DNA from: Paracoccus limosus
GTDB taxonomy: Bacteria; Pseudomonadota; Alphaproteobacteria; Rhodobacterales; Rhodobacteraceae
Direction of reading: 5' to 3'
DNA length: 64,000 nucleotides
Assembly: GCF_009711185.1 (NCBI RefSeq)
Contig: NZ_WMIF01000009.1
Coordinates: 1 to 64,000, forward strand
The notes below the pieces were generated by a model. That model was not told the origin of the DNA, did no database searches, and was given only the letters and a program-made list of their open reading frames with translations. Shown here one piece after another: positions 7,928-17,683 of this stretch. How positions within the stretch are numbered: position 1 is the stretch's first letter; the number at the start of each line of letters is the position of its first letter. The translations under genes were made by a program, and so were the position numbers.

Positions 7928-9598
7928 ATGGCCGACACGTTCCGCATCACCCTGGGGCAACTAAATCCCACCGTGGGCGATCTGCCCGGCAATGCCGCCA
8001 AGGCCCGCAGCGCCTGGGAACAGGCGCGCGCCGCCGGCGCCGATTTTCTGGCCCTGCCCGAGATGTTCATCACCGGCTACCAGACGCAGGATCTGGTGCT
8101 GAAGGCCGCCTTTACCCGCGACGCCATGACCGTGATCGAGGAACTGGCCCGCGATTGCGCCGATGGCCCCGCGATCGGCATCGGCGGCCCCTATGCCGAG
8201 GGGCGCAAGCTCTACAACGCCTTCTGGATCCTGCAGGGCGGCAAGGTGGTGACGCGCGTGCTGAAACACGACCTGCCGCACAAGCAGCTGTTCGACGAAT
8301 TGCGGCTGTTCGATCAGGGGCCGCTGTCGGGGCCCTATGACATCGGCGGCATCCGCATCGGCAGCCCGATCTGCGAGGACGCCTGGTGGCCCGAGGTCGC
8401 CGAGACCATGGCCGAATCCGGGGCCGAGATCCTCTTGGTGCCGAACGGCAGCCCCTATCACCGCAACAAGCTGGATCTGCGCATGGGCCATATGGTCGCC
8501 CGCGTGGTCGAAACCGGCCTGCCGCTGATCTATCTGAACTCGGTCGGCGGTCAGGATGACCAGCTTTACGACGGGGCAAGCTTTGCGCTGAACCCCGGCG
8601 CGGCGGGCGGCGCCGACAAGGTGCTGCAACTGGCGCCCTTTGACGAACAGGTCGTGCATGTCGATCTGCAACGCGGCCCCGAAGGCTGGCGCGTGGTGCC
8701 GGGCCAGATGGACCACCAGCCCGACGAATGGGAACAGGATTACCGCGCCATGACCGAGGGCCTGCGCGACTACATGCGCAAGTCCGGGTTCAAAAAGGTG
8801 GTGCTGGGCATGTCGGGCGGCATCGACTCGGCGCTGGTGGCGACCATCGCCAGCGACGCCATCGGCCCCGAAAACGTGCGCTGCGTCATGCTGCCCAGCG
8901 AATATACCTCGCAGGCCAGCCTTGACGATGCCGCCGATGCCGCAACCCGACTGGGCGCGCGGCTGGACACCGTGCAGATCGAAGGCGCGCGCGATGCCGT
9001 GGGCGACGCGCTGGCGCATCTGATGGAAGGCACCAAGCCCGACACGACCGAGGAAAACATCCAGTCCCGCCTGCGCGGCGTCATGCTGATGGCGATTTCC
9101 AACAAGTTCGGCGAGCTGCTGCTGACCACCGGCAACAAATCCGAGGTCGCGGTCGGCTATGCCACGATCTATGGCGACATGGCGGGCGGCTACAATCCGA
9201 TCAAGGATCTTTACAAGACCCGGGTGTTCCAGACCTGCCGCTGGCGCAATGAAAACCACCGCGACTGGATGATGGGCCCGGCGGGCGAGGTGGTGCCGCC
9301 GCAGATCATCTCGAAGCCGCCCTCGGCCGAACTGCGCCCCGACCAGAAGGACGAGGACAGCCTGCCGCCCTATCCGGTGCTGGATGCGATTCTTGAGGGG
9401 CTGGTCGAAAAGGATCTGGCGCTCAAGGATCTGGTCGCGCAGGGCTATGAGGCCGAGACCGTCAAGCGGGTCGAGACCCTGCTTTATGGCAGCGAGTGGA
9501 AGCGCTATCAGGCCGCGCCGGGGCCGCGCATCTCGACCAAGGCCTTCTGGCTGGACCGGCGCTATCCGCTGGTCAACCGCTGGCGCGACACTCTGTGA
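7928..9598 (+). CDS. nadE: Glutamine-dependent NAD+ synthetase, 556 aa
   Basis: Catalyses the last step of NAD+ synthesis, amidating deamido-NAD with ammonia taken from glutamine. The N-terminal half is a nitrilase-type glutaminase with Glu45 (ALPEMFITGY), Lys113 (VLKHDLPHKQ) and Cys149 (SPICEDAWW). The C-terminal half is the synthetase with the P-loop LGMSGGIDSALVA (SGGIDS at 296-301) and the GNKSEVAVGYATIYGD segment that binds substrate. Length is normal for the two-domain enzyme. An AAGAGGAG ribosome site precedes the ATG. Nicotinamidase and nicotinate phosphoribosyltransferase lie 1.4-3.3 kb downstream on the other strand, completing the route from nicotinamide to NAD+. Confidence 0.96.
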   Translation: MADTFRITLGQLNPTVGDLPGNAAKARSAWEQARAAGADFLALPEMFITGYQTQDLVLKAAFTRDAMTVIEELARDCADGPAIGIGGPYAEGRKLYNAFWILQGGKVVTRVLKHDLPHKQLFDELRLFDQGPLSGPYDIGGIRIGSPICEDAWWPEVAETMAESGAEILLVPNGSPYHRNKLDLRMGHMVARVVETGLPLIYLNSVGGQDDQLYDGASFALNPGAAGGADKVLQLAPFDEQVVHVDLQRGPEGWRVVPGQMDHQPDEWEQDYRAMTEGLRDYMRKSGFKKVVLGMSGGIDSALVATIASDAIGPENVRCVMLPSEYTSQASLDDAADAATRLGARLDTVQIEGARDAVGDALAHLMEGTKPDTTEENIQSRLRGVMLMAISNKFGELLLTTGNKSEVAVGYATIYGDMAGGYNPIKDLYKTRVFQTCRWRNENHRDWMMGPAGEVVPPQIISKPPSAELRPDQKDEDSLPPYPVLDAILEGLVEKDLALKDLVAQGYEAETVKRVETLLYGSEWKRYQAAPGPRISTKAFWLDRRYPLVNRWRDTL

Positions 9599-9874
9599 CC
9601 CGGGGGCGGGCCCGGATCGGCCCGCCTGCCGTGACCGGCTCGCGATTCGCGCGGGCTGCCGTCTGAGCGCCCGCCGGCACCACCCTGCCGGGAGTTATCG
9701 GCAATTTGAGCGATCTTGCCGCCCGCGGCGCCGGCCCCGCATTTGCAGGGCCAATCCCGCGCTGCTGCGGCCCCCGCCCCGGCCTTGCCGCGCATTTTAG
9801 ACGTTATGCGCTGCATGAGAGCGCCCCGGCGCGGGCATGATGGCCCTGGTCCCATTCCAGCCAGCGGAGCCCTA

Positions 9875-11002
9875 ATGCCCACCGTCAATATCAGCGCCAT
9901 TGCCTTGGGCACGCATCCCGACCTTGATCCCGATGAACAGCGCTTGGGCGCGGAAAACGCCCGCTCACTTCTGGGCCATAGCTTCGGCAATGCCGATAGC
10001 CCCTTGGCCCGGAACATGTTGGATCTGACCCTGAACGACCGCAACAATGACGGTGCGATCTCGTTCAATACCGCATGGGGCAACCCGGCAGGCGAATATG
10101 TCCGGCATGACAACGCGATCCATTACCTCGATACAGGCGTTCTTTATTCCGGCACCGTGACCTATATGGACGGCAGCACCGCCAGCAACGTGCCGCTGCG
10201 CGTGCTGCAGGACGTGAATGGCAATCTCGTGCTGGTGCCTCCACCCCACACCGCCTCACGAGCGGAAATTGACGCCCTGACCACGCGGCCGCTGCAATCG
10301 CTGCAAATCACGGGTCTGCTGCAGAACGATTTCAGCCGGCTCGACATCTCGCGTTATGACCTGCAGGACGCGCCGGCCTTTGTCTGTTTCCGCCACGGCA
10401 CCCTGATCCGCACCGAGCGCGGCGATATCGCGGTCGAACATCTGCGCGTCGGCGACCGGGTGATGACGCGTGACAACGGCCCGCAAGTGCTGCGCTGGAT
10501 CGGCCGCAAGGCGCTGGACGGCGACCAGCTGCGCCTGTTCGCGCAGTTGCGCCCGGTGCGCATCCGCGCCGGCGCCTTGGGCCGCGACATGCCACGTCGC
10601 GATCTGCACCTGTCGCAGCAGCACCGGGTTCTGGTCGGATCCCGCATCGCCGAGCGGATCTTTGGCCGCAACGAGGTGCTGGTCGCAGCCAAGCATCTGC
10701 TGGCCCTACCCGGGATCGAGCGCGACGACAGCCTGCAACCGCTGGAATATTACCATCTGCTGTTCGACCGCCACGAAATCCTGTTTTCCGAAGGCGCGCA
10801 GACGGAATCCTTGTTCACCGGCCCCGAGGCTTTGCGCGCCATCGACGCCGCCGCCCGGGCCGAGATCGTGGCGCTGTTCCCCGAACTTGCCGCCGAAGAT
10901 CCAGACCGCCTGCCCGCCCGCCAGATCGGCAAGGGCCACCGCGCCCGCAATCTGGCGCGCCGGCACGCAGACAACAGGCAGCCGTTGCAGGCGGGCGACT
11001 AG
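9875..11002 (+). CDS. Hint-domain protein, 375 aa
   Basis: The second half is a Hint (hedgehog/intein-type) domain: it starts at Cys171 in VCFRHGTLIRTERGDIAVEH, continues LRVGDRVMTRDNG and WIGRKAL, and has the later HLSQQHRVLV block. Such stand-alone Hint proteins are common in Rhodobacteraceae and are thought to self-cleave; there is no C-terminal splice partner, so cleavage rather than splicing would be expected. The N-terminal 165 residues have no recognised domain, though LTLNDRNNDGAISF looks like a calcium- or polysaccharide-binding loop. The frame is open further upstream, but the ATG at 9875 has GGAG seven bases away and begins a plausible protein, so I prefer it. The 276 bases before it show no other gene. 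Confidence 0.82.
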   Translation: MPTVNISAIALGTHPDLDPDEQRLGAENARSLLGHSFGNADSPLARNMLDLTLNDRNNDGAISFNTAWGNPAGEYVRHDNAIHYLDTGVLYSGTVTYMDGSTASNVPLRVLQDVNGNLVLVPPPHTASRAEIDALTTRPLQSLQITGLLQNDFSRLDISRYDLQDAPAFVCFRHGTLIRTERGDIAVEHLRVGDRVMTRDNGPQVLRWIGRKALDGDQLRLFAQLRPVRIRAGALGRDMPRRDLHLSQQHRVLVGSRIAERIFGRNEVLVAAKHLLALPGIERDDSLQPLEYYHLLFDRHEILFSEGAQTESLFTGPEALRAIDAAARAEIVALFPELAAEDPDRLPARQIGKGHRARNLARRHADNRQPLQAGD

Positions 11003-11021
11003 CCCGCCCGCCGGTGACGCC

Positions 11022-12326
11022 TCAGACCAGGACCGCTTGCCGGTCCTGGTCGCCGACCTCGAACACCTTGCGGTAGTGCTCGATCGCCTCGCGCGGGCCG
11101 GTGGCCTTTTCGGGATTGTCCGACAGCTTGACCGTGGGCTTGCCATCGGCGGCGACGGCCTTGCAGACCAGCGAGAACGGTGCCAGCCCGTCATCGGGCA
11201 CCAGCCCCCGGAAATCATTGGTCAAGAGCGTGCCCCAGCCAAAGCTGACCTTGACCCGGCCATTGAAGCGCAGGAACAACTCGCGGATCTTGTCGACATC
11301 CAGAGCGTCGGAAAAGATCACCAGCTTCTGGCGCGGATCCTCGCCCCGGCTTTTCCACCATGCAATGGCGGTCTCGGCACCTTCGACCGGATCGCCGCTG
11401 TCGATGCGGATGCCGGTCCAGCCCGCCAGCCAGTCCGGCGCATGTTGCAGGAATCCCTTGGTGCCATAGGTATCAGGCAGGATGATGCGCAGATTGCCGT
11501 CGTGTTCCTCGTGCCAGTCCGCCAGCACCTTGTAGGGCGCTTCGCGCAACTCGTCGTCATTGCCAGCCAGCGCGGCATAGACCATCGGCAGCTCATGGGC
11601 ATTGGTGCCGATGGCCTCGATGTCGCCGCGCATGGCGATCAGGCAGTTCGAGGTGCCGGTAAAGCGCGGATCGCCCAGCCCCTCGATCATCGCCTGCACG
11701 CACCAGTCCTGCCACAGAAAGCTGTGGCGGCGTCGGGTGCCGAAATCGGCGATGCGCAGCTCGGGGCCCAGTTCGCGCAGCTTTTCGATTTTTTCCCAGA
11801 TCCGGGTCATGGCGCGGGCGTAAAGCACCTGCAGCTCGAACCGGCCCATGTCCTTCAGCACGGCGCGCGACCGCAACTCCATGATGATGGCCAGCGCCGG
11901 AATTTCCCACAGCATCACCTCGGGCCAGCGGCCTTCAAAGGTCAGCTCATACTGGCCGTCGCGCTTTTCCAGCTGATAGGGCGGCAGGCGCAGGTTTTCC
12001 AGAAACTCCATGAAGTCGGGCCGGAACATCTGGCGCTTGCCGTAAAACGTATTGCCGCGCAGCCATGTGCTTTCGCCGCGCGATAGGCGCAGGCCACGGA
12101 CATGGTCCAGCTGCTCGCGCAGCTCGCCCTCGTCGATCAGCTCGGCCAGCCGGATGCGATGCGTGCGGTTGATCAGACTGAAGGTGACGCTGGTGTCGGG
12201 CCGGTTGCGAAACACCGACTGGCACATCAGAAGCTTGTAGAAATCGGTGTCGATCAACGACCGGACGATCGGGTCGATCTTCCATTTATGGTTATAGACC
12301 CGGGTCGCGATATCCACCGTGCTCAT
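11022..12326 (-). CDS. pncB: Nicotinate phosphoribosyltransferase, 434 aa
   Basis: Converts nicotinate and PRPP to nicotinate mononucleotide in the Preiss-Handler NAD+ salvage route. The N-terminal segment ([17 protein letters not shown]), [13 protein letters not shown], and [28 protein letters not shown] are signature regions of the enzyme; the last contains the conserved histidine region of the active site. The later segment with IDSGDP and [10 protein letters not shown] binds substrate phosphate. The start ([16 protein letters not shown]) overlaps the stop of pncA by four bases (ATGA, 12323-12326), so the two are translationally coupled. Length fits the family. Confidence 0.95.
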   Translation of the reverse strand: MSTVDIATRVYNHKWKIDPIVRSLIDTDFYKLLMCQSVFRNRPDTSVTFSLINRTHRIRLAELIDEGELREQLDHVRGLRLSRGESTWLRGNTFYGKRQMFRPDFMEFLENLRLPPYQLEKRDGQYELTFEGRWPEVMLWEIPALAIIMELRSRAVLKDMGRFELQVLYARAMTRIWEKIEKLRELGPELRIADFGTRRRHSFLWQDWCVQAMIEGLGDPRFTGTSNCLIAMRGDIEAIGTNAHELPMVYAALAGNDDELREAPYKVLADWHEEHDGNLRIILPDTYGTKGFLQHAPDWLAGWTGIRIDSGDPVEGAETAIAWWKSRGEDPRQKLVIFSDALDVDKIRELFLRFNGRVKVSFGWGTLLTNDFRGLVPDDGLAPFSLVCKAVAADGKPTVKLSDNPEKATGPREAIEHYRKVFEVGDQDRQAVLV

Positions 12327-12919
12327 AGAAGCTCCACACCCATGCCCCGCATGTGGCGCCGCGCGGCATCGCGCGATTCGTTCAGGTCGATGGCGCGGGT
12401 GGCGCTTTCGATCACATGCACGCGGAACCCCTGCCGCACCGCATCGACCGAGGACCACGAGACGCAGAAATCAAAGGCAAGGCCGACGAAATACAGGTCG
12501 TTCAGCTCGCGTTCGCGCAGATACCCGGCCAGCCCGGTCGGCGTCTTGTAATCGTTTTCAAAAAAGGCCGAATAGCTGTCGATCGCCGGACGGAACCCCT
12601 TGCGGATCACGCATTCGGCGCGGTCCAGCCGCAGATCGGAATGGAACTCGGCGCCGGGCGAGCCGATGACGCAATGCTCAGGCCACAGCACTTGTGGGCC
12701 GTAATCCATGTTCACCAGCGTGAAGGGCTCGCCGCCGGGATGGTTGACGGCAAAGCTGGAGTGGTTTTGCGGATGCCAGTCCTGTGTCAGGATGACATGG
12801 TCATAGTCGTCCATCATCGCGTTGATCGGCGCGACGATTTCGTCGCCGCCGGCCACGGCCAGCCGGCCGCCTGGGCAGAAATCCACCTGGACGTCGACGA
12901 CGATCAGGGTCTTGGACAT
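12323..12919 (-). CDS. pncA: Nicotinamidase, 198 aa
   Basis: Hydrolyses nicotinamide to nicotinate, supplying the downstream pncB enzyme. The isochorismatase-fold catalytic residues are present: Asp9 (VVDVQVDF), Lys107 (VIRKGF) and Cys152 ([11 protein letters not shown]), as are the metal ligands Asp47, His49 and His53 ([11 protein letters not shown]). It is first in a two-gene operon with pncB, overlapping it by four bases. AAGGAGAAGTG precedes the ATG as a ribosome site. The promoter lies in the 121 bases shared with the divergent trhO gene. Confidence 0.96.
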   Translation of the reverse strand: MSKTLIVVDVQVDFCPGGRLAVAGGDEIVAPINAMMDDYDHVILTQDWHPQNHSSFAVNHPGGEPFTLVNMDYGPQVLWPEHCVIGSPGAEFHSDLRLDRAECVIRKGFRPAIDSYSAFFENDYKTPTGLAGYLRERELNDLYFVGLAFDFCVSWSSVDAVRQGFRVHVIESATRAIDLNESRDAARRHMRGMGVELL

Positions 12920-13040
12920 TCACTTCTCCTTGTTCCTGCAAAATTCGTAGGCGGCAGGCGGCGGGGCGTCAATGCCCGGTTGCATGCCCGCGCCCGATCC
13001 CCCGCTTGATCCGCAGCGGCGCGGGCGCTAAGGCGCAGCC

Positions 13041-13931
13041 ATGCAGATCATCGTCGCCGCCCTTTACCATTTCACCCGCTTTTCTGACCCCGAGGCGCTG
13101 CGTGCGCCCTTGGCCCGGCTCTGTTGCGGTCAGAGCGTGCGCGGCACGCTTTTGCTGGCGCCCGAGGGCATCAACGGCACCATCGCAGGCCCACGCGCGG
13201 GCATCGACGCGGTGCTGACGCATATCCGCGCCCTGCCCGGCTGCGCCGATCTGGACTGGAAGGAAAGCGCGGCCGAAACCATGCCCTTTGGTCGCATGAA
13301 GGTGCGCCTGAAACGCGAGATCGTCACCATGGGCCAGCCCGATGTCGATCCGACCGCCGCGACCGGACGTTACGTCGCGCCGCAGGACTGGAACGTGCTG
13401 ATCTCGGCCGATGATGTCGCGGTGATCGACACCCGCAACGATTACGAGGTCGAAATCGGCAGCTTTGCCGGCGCGGTCGATCCCGGCACCCGCAGCTTTC
13501 GCGATTTTCCAGAATGGTGGCGCGCCAATGCCGACCGTTTTGCCGGCAAACGCATCGCCATGTTCTGCACCGGCGGCATCCGCTGCGAGAAATCCACCAA
13601 CTTCCTCATTGGCGAAGGCGTGCCCGAGGTGTTTCACCTGAAAGGCGGCATCCTGAAATATCTGGAGGAAGTGCCTGAACAGGACAGTCTGTGGCAGGGC
13701 GAATGCTTTGTCTTTGACCGCCGCGTCAGTCTGGGCCACGGGCTGCGTCAGGGCAATCATACGCTGTGCCACGCCTGCCGCCGGCCGCTGGCGCCCGAGG
13801 ATCGCGACCGCCCCGAATATGAAGAGGGCGTCAGCTGCCACCGCTGCACCGGCGAATACACCGAAGCCGACCGCACGCGCTTTCGCGACCGCCAGCGTCA
13901 GGCCGAGCGCGGCGAGTGCTACGGGGACTGA
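13041..13931 (+). CDS. trhO: tRNA uridine-34 hydroxylase (rhodanese-domain), 296 aa
   Basis: Matches the YceA/TrhO family, which hydroxylates U34 of certain tRNAs on the way to 5-methoxyuridine-type modifications. It has the N-terminal acylphosphatase-like domain ([17 protein letters not shown]), then a rhodanese domain with the active loop [12 protein letters not shown] (Cys176, Cys182), then a C-terminal cysteine-rich section (CHACRR and SCHRC) that looks metal-binding. Length is typical of the alphaproteobacterial form. It is a single gene, divergent from pncA and convergent with ntrX. Confidence 0.93.
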   Translation: MQIIVAALYHFTRFSDPEALRAPLARLCCGQSVRGTLLLAPEGINGTIAGPRAGIDAVLTHIRALPGCADLDWKESAAETMPFGRMKVRLKREIVTMGQPDVDPTAATGRYVAPQDWNVLISADDVAVIDTRNDYEVEIGSFAGAVDPGTRSFRDFPEWWRANADRFAGKRIAMFCTGGIRCEKSTNFLIGEGVPEVFHLKGGILKYLEEVPEQDSLWQGECFVFDRRVSLGHGLRQGNHTLCHACRRPLAPEDRDRPEYEEGVSCHRCTGEYTEADRTRFRDRQRQAERGECYGD

Positions 13932-13955
13932 CCCCGCAGCCCCGCCCGCCGAGGA

Positions 13956-15344
13956 TCATTTCCCCATCACATCCTCTTCGACGCGCATGCCGCCGACCAC
14001 GCCCAGCGATTTCAGCTTGCGGTGCAGCGCCGAGCGCTCCATGCCGACGAATTGCGCCGTGCGGCTGATATTGCCGCCAAAGCGGTTGATCTGCGCCAGC
14101 AGGTATTCGCGCTCGAACAGCTCGCGCGCCTCGCGCAGCGCAAGGCTGGTGATCTGCGGGCCCAGCGCCAGGGCCTCGCCACCGCCACCACCCGCGCCCT
14201 GCGCCTCAAGCTCCGAGGGCTGGATCGGCCCGATGCCGTCGCCAAGGATCAGCACGCGTTCGATCACGTTGCGCAGCTGGCGGATATTGCCGGGCCAGGA
14301 CATGGCCTGCAGCGCAGCCACGGTTTCCTCGGGCAGCGCGCGCTGCGGCAGCCCTTGGGTCGCGTGGAACTGCTCGATGAAATAATCGGCCAGCTGCGAG
14401 ATGTCGTCGCGCCGCTCGGCCAGCGAGGGCACCGCCACCGGCACCACGTTCAGCCGGTCATACAGCTCTTGCCGGAAGCGCCCCGAAGCGATCTCGACCG
14501 CCAGATCGCGGTTGGTCGAGGAAATCACCCGCAGGTCCACTCGCACCTTGTCGGTGCCGCCGGCGCGCTGAAACTGCTGTTCGGTCAGGACACGCAGGAT
14601 CTTGGGCTGGGTGCCAAAGGGCATGTCGGCGACCTCGTCGAAATAGATCACCCCGCCATGCGCCTGCTCCAGAAGGCCCGGCTCGACCCCGCGCTCGGCG
14701 GTCTCGCGGCCAAACAGCACCTCTTCCATGTGATCGGGCTCGATGCTGGCGCAAGAGACGGTGATAAAGGGCGCGCGCCCGCGCGGGCTATGGGCATGGA
14801 CATAGCGCGCCGCCATTTCCTTGCCCGCCCCCGGCTCGCCGGTCAGCATCACGCGGCCGTTCGATTTCGACACCTTGTCGAGCTGTTCTCGCAGGCGCCG
14901 GAACGGGGCGGAATTGCCCAGCATCTCGGCCGCGCGAGCCTCGCCGCGTTTCAGGGTCGAGTTCTCGCGCCGCAGCCGCGAGGTCTCCATGGCGCGGCGG
15001 ATCACCACCAGCAACTGGTCGATATTGAAGGGCTTTTCGATAAAGTCATAGGCGCCCTGCTTGATCGCCGCGACCGCGATCTCGATATTGCCATGACCCG
15101 AGATGATGACCACCGGCACATCGGGATTGTTGCGCTTGACCTGCTTGAGGATGTCGATCCCGTCCATCTTGCTGTCCTTCAGCCAGATATCGAGGATCAT
15201 CAGCGCCGGTTCGGCGATGTTCAATTCGGCCACCGCCTGATCGGAATTGGCGGCCAGCCGGGTCGAATACCCCTCATCGCGCAGGATGTCGGCGATCAGT
15301 TCGCGAATGTCCTTTTCGTCATCGACAATCAGAATATCTGTCAT
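13956..15344 (-). CDS. ntrX: Nitrogen/redox response regulator NtrX, 462 aa
   Basis: A receiver domain with phospho-acceptor Asp52 (LMILDIWLKDS), then an AAA+ domain with Walker A GEPGAGKE (169-176) and Walker B IYFDEV (233-238), and a Fis-type helix-turn-helix at the end (NISRTAQFVGMERSALHRKL). It is partner to the NtrY kinase encoded just upstream, whose stop overlaps this start by four bases (15341-15344). The GAFTGA loop that contacts sigma-54 is absent: LFGRE is followed directly by TAERGVEPGLLEQA. It therefore probably works as a repressor or sigma-70-dependent activator. A polyglycine linker (GAGGGGGE) separates AAA+ and DNA-binding parts. Confidence 0.95.
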   Translation of the reverse strand: MTDILIVDDEKDIRELIADILRDEGYSTRLAANSDQAVAELNIAEPALMILDIWLKDSKMDGIDILKQVKRNNPDVPVVIISGHGNIEIAVAAIKQGAYDFIEKPFNIDQLLVVIRRAMETSRLRRENSTLKRGEARAAEMLGNSAPFRRLREQLDKVSKSNGRVMLTGEPGAGKEMAARYVHAHSPRGRAPFITVSCASIEPDHMEEVLFGRETAERGVEPGLLEQAHGGVIYFDEVADMPFGTQPKILRVLTEQQFQRAGGTDKVRVDLRVISSTNRDLAVEIASGRFRQELYDRLNVVPVAVPSLAERRDDISQLADYFIEQFHATQGLPQRALPEETVAALQAMSWPGNIRQLRNVIERVLILGDGIGPIQPSELEAQGAGGGGGEALALGPQITSLALREARELFEREYLLAQINRFGGNISRTAQFVGMERSALHRKLKSLGVVGGMRVEEDVMGK

Positions 15345-17614
15345 TTTACTGGATCCTGCTCATGTTTCTGGCGCCGGGCCGACAGGCGCACGGGCTGGCG
15401 TTCGCGGGGCAGCCGGATTTCGGCCATTGCGCCCCGCTGGTTCGGGGCGTCGGTCAGCGTGAAGCTGCCACCGTGTTCTTCGACGATCTTCTTGACGATG
15501 GGCAGGCCCAGACCGGTGCCGTGCTGTTTCATCGTCACATAGGGCTCGAACAGACGTGAGCGGTCCTCGGGCAGGCCGGGGCCGTTGTCGATGATGCGGA
15601 TCGTCACCGCATCGGGGGCCGAGCGCATTTCGACGCGCACCTCGGGCTGCCAGCCCTCGGGCGGGGCGGGGCGCAGCTCGTCCAGCGCCTCGCCGGCATT
15701 CTTCAGCAGGTTGGTAAAGACCTGCATCATCATCCCAGCATCGGCATCGACGATCACCGGCTCGGCGGGAATATCGGCGACCAAGGCGCCTTGCAGGGCG
15801 TCGCGCTGCATCAGCTCGCTGTCGCGCAGGAGTTTGGCGATATCGGTTTCCTTGCGATCCGGCTCGGGCATGCGGGCAAAGCGAGAAAACTCATCAACAA
15901 TGCGCCGCAAATCGTTGGTCTGACGGATGATTACCCCGGTCATCTGCTCCAGCGCCTCGGCGTCGTTTCCGGCGACGGGGCCGAATTTGCGCTTGATGCG
16001 CTCGGCCGACAGCTGGATCGGGGTCAGCGGGTTCTTGATCTCATGCGCGACGCGGCGGGCGACATCGCCCCATGCCGCCATGCGCTGCGCCGAGACCAGA
16101 TCGGTCACATCATCCAGCGCCACCACATAGCCTTCCAGCCCGCCAGCGGTGCCGCGCCGGATCGCCATGCGCACCAGCAGGCTTTCCACCCGGCCCTCGC
16201 GGTTCAGGCGGATCTCGTCCTGCACCGATTCCGCAACCGACTGGTCCAGCCGGTCAAAGAGCGGCGCGAATTCCGGCACCGCCTCGGACAGCAGGCGGTC
16301 ATGCGCCGTGGCCGGGTCCAGCCCCAGCAGCCGCGTCGCCGAGCGGTTCAGAAAGTCGATCTCGCCCGCCGCATCCAGCCCGATCACCCCCGCCGTCACC
16401 GAAGACAGCACGGAATCGAACAGCCGGCGCTGCTCATCCACAGCGCGATAGCTTTCGACCAGCTCGACGCGCTGCTGTTTCAACTGGCGCGTCATGCGGT
16501 TGAAGCTTTCGCCCAAAGTCTGGATCTCGTCGCCGGTATCGGGTTCGGGGATCTGCAGGTCCAGATTGCCCTTGCCCACCTGTTCCGAGGCTTCGGCCAG
16601 CCGCCCGATCGGCCGCGACAGACGGTCGGCGAACCACAGGCCCAGCCACATCGCCCCCGCCACCAACAGCAGCGCAAAACCCAGATACAGCGCCGAAAAT
16701 TCCAGAAGCACCCGGCCTCGTTCGCTTTCAAGCCGCTGGTATTCGCCGACCGATTGCCGGGTGTCGTCCAAAAGGCCCAGCAGCTTGCCGTCCACGTCGC
16801 GGGTCACATACAGATAGCGGTCCGCCAGCGGGCTCAGCGGCACCAGGGCGCGGAATTCGTTGTTCTGCCAGTCCTGGATCAGCACCAACCCCTCGGCGCG
16901 GGATTGGTCGAATTCGTCGGCACTGGGTTTTTCATACCAGAACTGATAGCTGCGCTCACCCCGCGCGCGGATATTGCCGCGCCCGTCGATGACATAGGCC
17001 TCGCGCAGACCGCGCTGGATCTGCGACTGATATTGCCCCAGAAGCAGGCGGAATTCGCCATCATCCAACATCGGCTTTTGCCGCGCCGCCTGAATCAGCA
17101 CACCCGCCAGCAGCTTGGCGTCATTGGTCAGGTCGCGGCGGTGTTCCTCCTGATAGGCCTCGGCGGCGGCCAGAGAACTGGTCACCACCTGCTGCACCCG
17201 GTTCGAGAACCAGCCCTCCAACCCGATGTTCAGCGTCAGCCCCGCGAACAGCGCCACCAGCACCGTCGGAACCAGGGCGATGGTGGCAAAGACGCCGACC
17301 AGCCGCAGGTGCAGCCGCGATCCGGCGGCCGAATTGCGCCGCGCCGCGACGATGCGCACCATACGCGCCACCACCAGCCCGGTCAGCGTGATCAGGTAAA
17401 GCAGGTCCGCCAGCAGCACCAGCCGCAACAGGCTGCGACCATAGGTGGCGCCGGCAAAGGGGCCCATCACGGCGAATGTCAGCGCCGCCAGCACCGGGCC
17501 CAGCACGGCCAGCCCCAGCGTCCCCACATTGCGCCAAAAGCGCAGCCGCCGCATTCTTGCGACGCGTTGCCACGTGCCCCTGGACAGCGTTCCCGCCACT
17601 TTGCCCGACCTCAC
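15341..17614 (-). CDS. ntrY: Membrane sensor histidine kinase NtrY, up to 757 aa
   Basis: Three N-terminal membrane spans (about residues 30-55, 62-90, 105-130), a periplasmic region, a fourth span (LEFSALYLGFALLLVAGAMWLGLWF), then HAMP, a PAS domain, a HisKA box with phospho-acceptor histidine in VAHEIKNPLTPIQLSAERIK, and an HATPase domain with N, G1 (DNGPGLP) and G2 (GTGLGLPIV) boxes. This is the standard NtrY layout; the family senses nitrogen and redox state and phosphorylates NtrX. The start given is a GTG without a good ribosome site; an ATG 20 codons later (17554) is a reasonable alternative. It lies 69 bases after ntrC in the same operon. Confidence 0.94.
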   Translation of the reverse strand: MRSGKVAGTLSRGTWQRVARMRRLRFWRNVGTLGLAVLGPVLAALTFAVMGPFAGATYGRSLLRLVLLADLLYLITLTGLVVARMVRIVAARRNSAAGSRLHLRLVGVFATIALVPTVLVALFAGLTLNIGLEGWFSNRVQQVVTSSLAAAEAYQEEHRRDLTNDAKLLAGVLIQAARQKPMLDDGEFRLLLGQYQSQIQRGLREAYVIDGRGNIRARGERSYQFWYEKPSADEFDQSRAEGLVLIQDWQNNEFRALVPLSPLADRYLYVTRDVDGKLLGLLDDTRQSVGEYQRLESERGRVLLEFSALYLGFALLLVAGAMWLGLWFADRLSRPIGRLAEASEQVGKGNLDLQIPEPDTGDEIQTLGESFNRMTRQLKQQRVELVESYRAVDEQRRLFDSVLSSVTAGVIGLDAAGEIDFLNRSATRLLGLDPATAHDRLLSEAVPEFAPLFDRLDQSVAESVQDEIRLNREGRVESLLVRMAIRRGTAGGLEGYVVALDDVTDLVSAQRMAAWGDVARRVAHEIKNPLTPIQLSAERIKRKFGPVAGNDAEALEQMTGVIIRQTNDLRRIVDEFSRFARMPEPDRKETDIAKLLRDSELMQRDALQGALVADIPAEPVIVDADAGMMMQVFTNLLKNAGEALDELRPAPPEGWQPEVRVEMRSAPDAVTIRIIDNGPGLPEDRSRLFEPYVTMKQHGTGLGLPIVKKIVEEHGGSFTLTDAPNQRGAMAEIRLPRERQPVRLSARRQKHEQDPVK

Positions 17615-17683
17615 GGTTTCGCCGCTGTGCCGCGGCCTTTCTGTGGCCGTTGCGCGACTCTCGTGCGGCCATCTGTGGCCGTT

